45,008 nt of DNA. It comes from Oehlia diaphana. Lineage: Eukaryota > Glomeromycota > Glomeromycetes > Glomerales > Glomeraceae. Positions 40,130-45,008 of the stretch are shown here, in pieces. A program made the translations under genes and the position numbers. Location of the stretch: assembly GCA_003833135.1 (NCBI GenBank), contig QZLH01000515.1, positions 27,422 through 72,429 on the forward strand. The letters run 5' to 3'. Positions within the stretch are counted from its first letter, which is position 1; each line of letters starts with the position of its first letter. A model generated the notes under the pieces. The model had not been told where the DNA came from, ran no database searches, and saw nothing but the letters and a program-made list of their open reading frames with translations.

Positions 40130-43100
40130 ATGAAAAAATTTCGATACTTTATATTTCTTTTTCTCTCATTAACTTCAATAGTTCATGGATGTGGTATGAG
40201 TGTACATATTGAAGTGACAAAAAGAGCGATGTACACTTTTTATAATACAAAATCCAAATATAATAAATATGCTGAATACATTCACAATTCTCCTGAATTT
40301 GTTCAGGTAAAAATGTCTCAATCGATTTCTTTAATTTAGTTTCCAATGTGATAAATTTTATTAATAAAAGGGTATTATAAATTTATTGATAATTTGACTT
40401 TTCTTATAAAGGCTGGTTCTTTTTTTCCAGATTGGTAATTTATTTTTACTTTTATTAAAAAATATATAAAATTCGTATTTTAATAAAATCCATTCCTTAG
40501 GGGGTTTAAATGTATGGGAAACGATGAAGTTTCCGAAGAAGGTTTATATTCAAGCTCTATATCATAAATATCTAAATTGGTATAATTTTTACTAAAATAA
40601 AATGAAATTGACCTTTTTATTATCAACTAGCCCACTGGCCTCCTTTTATGAGAGTTGGTGCAGAATATATGCGCGAAAAATATAATAATGCAACCTTGGA
40701 ACATGATCATGTAGCGCAGGTCCGCAGCAGCTTCGAATTATATATATGTGTATATTTTTAAACATGAAGTTCTCAACTTAATTTTATAATGTTATTAGGG
40801 AACAATAGCGTTTATATTTGCAATTGTCTCTCATGGAGTAGCAGATGTAACTTGGCATAGTATAAAAATGAATTCTGGTTTCATACGTGCAATGGCGGAT
40901 TTGAATTTTATGAATGACTATGGTGAAGCACATGATGTAGCTGATACTGGAGGAGAATTTACATTATCTCATATGTCAGATTTGGACTATTTGGTGGTAT
41001 GATATATTGAAAATAGAAAAAATATCCGAAAAAATATCCATTAAAAAAAAAATTTTATTCAGGATAAATGGAGTTTTCCAATTGATGATTTGGTAGAAAT
41101 TTATCGACGTATGAATCGAACAGTCGATGGAAAGCAAATAATAGGTTGCGCAAGAAGAGCGTTTGCTGCGGCTCAAGCAAACAAAGTGAGTGATCAATAA
41201 CAATTTTGAAATTATAATAATATGAAGTGTTATTGATTATTTTATTTTTAGCGTTTTGGAAAACATTTTTTTTCGGTTTACGGTGAAAAGGTACAAATTC
41301 ATTTTAATTTTATGTATCAGTTCCTTAAATTCACTTAATAAGTCATTATGTAGTCACCATTTTTAATTGAACAATCCGAATTGTATCATAAAGGAGGTAT
41401 GTAAATATTTTAATATAGATCCATAAAATTAAACATCTATTTAAAATATACACTTTTTAGGTTTCAACAATATGGCTGCAGACGTAGCCGATTGTTGGCA
41501 TGAATTAGTGAAATGGTTCGAGTTTGGGTCAACCAATAATATTGAATTATGTAATACGTTTCGAATGGTATCTGGAACACTTCCAAAAAATAGATATAAA
41601 CCTTCATCAAATGACTTGGTAAATTTATTATATAAATATTCCGTGGAAATTTTGAAGACTATAGGATATAATATAAGATATCACGAAAAAAATGGTATCG
41701 GCACTTTTGAAATACACCGAGAATTATTAAGAGATCCAATTACAAATGAACCTTTTATTGAATTACAAGATGATTCTTCTGAAGAAGAGGAAAGTGTAAA
41801 AGTGGAAAAATATGGATTCGATCAAATATTTCAAGATGTTCCAACAAATTATGAACAAATACCTTTATCTTCAAATACAGACTCGTATAATTTACTTTCA
41901 TCTAATATGATTAATGAAACCCCATTCAATACAAAATGTAATTTAGTACCAGATAATCCAATAACGTTGAATATTCCTTATTCTTATGCTCAATTCGGTC
42001 ACGATATGGTACTTGGAGATTTCAATGGAGATGGAATTCAGGATTTAGGTAATCCATCATTTTACTATTGATTATCATCATCACGAATAAAATTTACAAT
42101 TTTTTTTCAGCAATTAGTGCACCATTTTACTCAAATATACCAGAAATACCACAAACCGGGGCAATATTTATAATAAATGGTAAAAAATCAAGTTCTTTTA
42201 AAATTCCAGAATCAACAAATATTCTTGATATAGCAGATAAAATAATTTATGCGTATAATCCACATGACGAAAATAATAATGACCCACAATCGAGATTCGG
42301 GTGGTCATTGAGTGTAGTAGATTTGAATAAAGATGGTATAGATGATTTAGCAGTTTCTGCTCCATCATTTGGTGCAAAAAAATATATTTATAGTGGGAAA
42401 GTTTATGTTTATTTTGGAAAAAAGAATGAAGGCCTAAAAGAAAATAAAGCAGATTTAGAGATTTATTCAGAACAAGATGTATTAGAAAGCGATTGGCAAA
42501 TTGAAGCATTGGGACAATATTTAAGTTCCGGCGATGTAGATGGCGATGGTTTTGATGATTTATTAATTGGATGTCCATATTGTGGAATTTATGGTAAATC
42601 GAGAACGGTATATATTTTTTCCGGTTATATAAATTTTTCTTTTAACATCATGTTAATGATTATATAAATTTTTTATTTATATATATTCTTTTTTTTTTCT
42701 AGTTTCGTTTATTGCACACTGGCGGCGTGTTTGCTTTCTTAAGTTCTAGTGACCATAAAGGAAATGTAACTATCTTTGATTATGATTGGTCAATAATAAG
42801 TCCAGGTGATCAACAGTATGAATGGTTTGGATATTCAATAAATTATTTTAAATTAGAATCTATGCAAAATCCTATTATAATTGTTGGAGCTCCAGGATAT
42901 GATGATCATTTAAAAGCACAGATGAGTGGTAGAATTTATGGATTCGAAATAATTGATAAAAATCCTGTAAAAGTGTTTGATTTAAGTGGAATAGAAAAAT
43001 TTCAGGAGTTTGGGAGGTAATAATAATACGAATGAAGAATTTATGAATAAATATTTATTGACATTTTTGTTTTACCCTTTAAATAGTTCAATTATCACGG

Positions 43101-43765
43101 GAGATTTTCATGAGAATGGCAAAAAATTACTTCTTGTCGCTTCTAAATCTGAGACACATGAGAAAAAATTTCCTTTTTATAACAAAGATTGGCAAGCAGG
43201 AGCAATAAGATTAATTGATATGCAATACTTAAAAGAAAATAAAAGGTTATCTGATCATGATATGATCTTGGGAAAAGGACTTTTAGCATTATTACATGGA
43301 TCGGAGAGTTTTTCACATCTTGGCAGTTCACTATTATGGGATGACGATGAAAAATCATTTTGGTCTTCTGAACCTTTTACTTATTGGGGTGAGTGAATTA
43401 TTAACGGATTTCGAATTGATTTTTAAATGCTTCTAATAGGTTATTTTATATATTTAGAATCAGGGCAAATTTTAAAATATTCAGTTAGATCTTTATTCGA
43501 TTCATCACAAGGGGTATCACAAGAAAGTATAGTTTCAGGTGAATGCTTAGTTGGAAGAGAACGTCAAGCTAGATTTGGACATAAAATAATTAAATTTGAC
43601 TTTGATGGTGATGGTAAAAAAGATTTGGTAGTGAGTTCCGAACATTCAAATCATGCTGCAAGGTACGTTATTTTAAGTCCAATAAAACAATAGCATTGAA
43701 AAATTAAATACTAACATAATTTCATTTTAAGATTGAGCGGAAGCGTTACAATAATCTTAAAATAA
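40130..43765 (+). CDS. GPLD1: Phosphatidylinositol-glycan-specific phospholipase D
   Basis: Secreted enzyme of the GPI-PLD family, which cleaves GPI anchors. Fourteen exons: 40130-40306, 40412-40434, 40501-40541, 40631-40719, 40799-40996, 41063-41185, 41252-41290, 41354-41396, 41461-42048, 42111-42607, 42703-43016, 43087-43388, 43458-43662, 43732-43765; phases close to 890 residues (human about 840). Residues 1-20 are a signal peptide. The catalytic zinc phospholipase-C-like domain follows: CGMSVHIEVTKRA near the mature start, FPDWGFKC, AHWPPFM, HGVADVTWHS and EAHDVADTGGEF provide His/Asp/Trp ligands. The C-terminal half is a beta-propeller with about six FG-GAP repeats and calcium loops (DFNGDGIQDL, DLNKDGIDDL, DVDGDGFDDL, DFDGDGKKDL). 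The last exon encodes only 11 residues (RLSGSVTIILK); reading through instead would end at 43693. The start at 40130, not 40076, fits the signal peptide. Confidence 0.93.
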
Positions 43766-44696
43766 TTTCACTGCTCAATATTCAAAAACAATTTTTATCA
43801 ATATCCTGTATCATAATGTATTTTATATTATAGATTTCATTTGAATTTGATGTTAAAAATACACTTCACCCAAACTGAAGACAATATTTTTACAAGGTTA
43901 TTTTCATTGAGATTGGACAATTACAAAGGCATTAATGAGATTCAATCAAAAAAATTGTGTCTTCAATTATTTAGATCAATTAGATAATGCATATTTATAA
44001 ACATTTTTATATCTTGAACAATAATATCGTATTTTATATTTATTTTACATCCTTTAGATAATTCAATTGTGATATTTTTATTTATATCATTAAAGTTTAT
44101 GGATATTGTAAGATGTTGTAATAATATTTATCATACGGCTAATACAGGGCATGCTTTACATGGATTAATAAAAAATCGAGAGCAGTCAATTGGCAATAAA
44201 TGCATACAGCGAAAGCTTATTTTTATTTTGTAAAAATCATAGCATATAAAAAAACCAAAAAAAGGAATACACTGAAAAACCAGTATGACGATATGAGTAT
44301 GATATGACCCCTCGTTGCATGTACGTTGATTCTATACGGTATAGTTTAGGGTTAGAATTAGTGTTAGGATTAGTGTTAGGAGTTAGATTAGGATTAGTTT
44401 TAGGGTAAGGATTAGTTTTAGGCATTCGGGTTAGGATTTGGATTAAAAATATTAAAAATTAACTTTAAAATTGTAAGATTTAAAATACAGTACAATATGG
44501 ATAAAAATTATATTATATAAAATAAAAATACTATACCATACATACAATGAAGCTTTATTTTCATTTCATTTTTGTGCAAAATTGGTAAACATAAAATTAT
44601 TTATATGTCATAAATTTTGATCCTTATTGTATATATTAGTGTTCCGAAAGGGTCGAGTCAGATCAGGTTTGAGGATGTATTCGAACTCAACCCGAG
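43766..44696. other. Intergenic region after GPLD1
   Basis: AT-rich, without a supported gene. It contains CTATACGGTATAG (a 13-bp palindrome) at about 44332-44344, the telomere-like tract, and a 9-bp-arm imperfect inverted repeat GGGTCGAGT/ACTCAACCC at 44650-44693 that borders the transposon. Confidence 0.5.
44344..44440 (+). repeat. Degenerate telomere-like TTAGGG tract
   Basis: Over about 95 bp the sequence is made of variants of TTAGGG: GTTTAGGGTTAG, GTGTTAGGATTAG (twice), TTAGATTAGGATTAG, TTTTAGGGTAAGG, TTTTAGGC and CGGGTTAGGATT. Units are diverged and irregular, so this is an interstitial relic or a subtelomere-style simple repeat, not a working chromosome end. Confidence 0.65.
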
Positions 44697-44698
44697 TA

Positions 44699-45008
44699 CA
44701 GTCAACCCTCTATAATTGCATGCCCTTGGGACCGGGCATAAACATGCATTTAGAGAGGGTGTGCATTTATAGAAATCACATGATTATATATAAACTAATT
44801 ATATTATAATATTTATTAAGAATTATAGAAATTATGAAATAACAATTATCATTATAAAAACCCAAATAACTATTTAAAATATTGATCTATAGTAGTTTGT
44901 TGCATTGAATTGATTTGTTTATTTTTAATGAATTTTTCAATTTTACCCGCCAGTTTAATTTGTTCACTTGCATTTTCCTGTTGAAGTAAAAATGAATTCA
45001 CAATTTTT
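44699..45008. mobile_element. Pogo/Tigger-like DNA transposon, truncated by the window edge
   Basis: After the dinucleotide TA (44697-44698) the sequence begins CAGTCAACCCTCTATAATTG, then CCTTGGGACCGGGCAT and an AGAGAGGGTGTGCATTTATAG stretch, a terminus style I associate with pogo/Tigger elements. About 170 bp inside, a transposase reading frame ends on the minus strand, so this is the element's 3' end. The other terminus is outside the window. Confidence 0.7.
44870..45008 (-). CDS. C-terminal end of a pogo/Tigger-like transposase (partial)
   Basis: The minus-strand frame enters from the right edge and ends at a TAG at 44872-44870; 45 codons are visible. It contains NSFLLQQENASEQIKLAG and ends SMQQTTIDQYFK. 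A charged helical tail ending in a Q-T-x-I/L-x-x-Y/F-F-K peptide is typical of jerky/Tigger-type DDE transposases and resembles PCNA-interacting (PIP-box) peptides. The N-terminal helix-turn-helix and catalytic DDE residues would lie to the right, outside the window. Whether the copy is intact cannot be judged. Confidence 0.6.
   Translation of the reverse strand, partial: KIVNSFLLQQENASEQIKLAGKIEKFIKNKQINSMQQTTIDQYFK

Noticed and set aside
43663..43693. GPLD1 ending by read-through (YVILSPIKQ)
   Set aside because: A phase-matching GT-AG intron leads to RLSGSVTIILK, which completes the last FG-GAP strand better; read-through remains a possible isoform.
44640..44700. B-box-like TTCGAACTC suggesting a tRNA or SINE
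   Set aside because: No A-box at the right distance; the sequence is better explained as an inverted repeat next to the transposon end.
1..45008. CRISPR arrays, bacterial operons or plasmid origins
   Set aside because: No regularly spaced repeats with unique spacers; genes are intron-containing and eukaryotic.

Overview
The window is strongly AT-rich eukaryotic DNA: intron-rich genes with short GT-AG introns, long A/T homopolymers and many micro- and minisatellites. The gene set points to a fungus and, by inference, to an arbuscular-mycorrhizal fungus of the Rhizophagus type (Glomeromycotina): a Zn2Cys6 regulator, F-box proteins, an NRAMP metal transporter, a Sel1/MYND protein, an MLKL-type pseudokinase with Sel1 repeats, CLPTM1, GPI-phospholipase D, and Tnp2-like and pogo/Tigger-like transposon debris. 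This comes from protein motifs and composition, not from a database search. Exon models were built by hand by matching splice phases; every multi-exon model below closes in frame.

Layout. 1-6.9 kb: a Zn2Cys6 factor (minus), then about 4 kb of gene-poor DNA with a decayed coding island and a roughly 350-bp terminal-inverted-repeat element carrying a transposase fragment. 6.9-11.8 kb: two convergent housekeeping genes, the CAAX protease RCE1 (plus, 7 exons) and mitochondrial release factor 1 (minus, 10 exons, with an intronic MITE and an intronic minisatellite). 11.8-23 kb: sparse region with a small secreted peptide gene, an F-box protein with an unrecognised C-terminal domain, and an NRAMP transporter. 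23-27.5 kb: a Sel1/MYND protein, an F-box/LRR-like protein and a 58-residue cysteine-rich protein of a conserved fungal type.

28.6-36.5 kb holds four plus-strand genes in a row: a signal-peptide/PA-like/seven-TM protein, a promethin-like membrane protein, a HeLo/MLKL-NTD pseudokinase with Sel1 repeats, and a small acidic protein with a strong candidate Atg8-binding motif. 36.7-43.8 kb holds a divergent pair, CLPTM1 (minus, 12 exons) and secreted GPI-phospholipase D (plus, 14 exons), both from families linked to GPI lipid. The right edge has a degenerate telomere-like TTAGGG tract and the end of a pogo/Tigger-like transposon that runs out of the window.

The most interesting items are the MLKL-like pseudokinase-Sel1 protein and its membrane-protein neighbours, the seven-TM receptor-like gene, and the CLPTM1/GPI-PLD pair. 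Shared function among neighbours is inference only, since eukaryotic neighbours need not cooperate.
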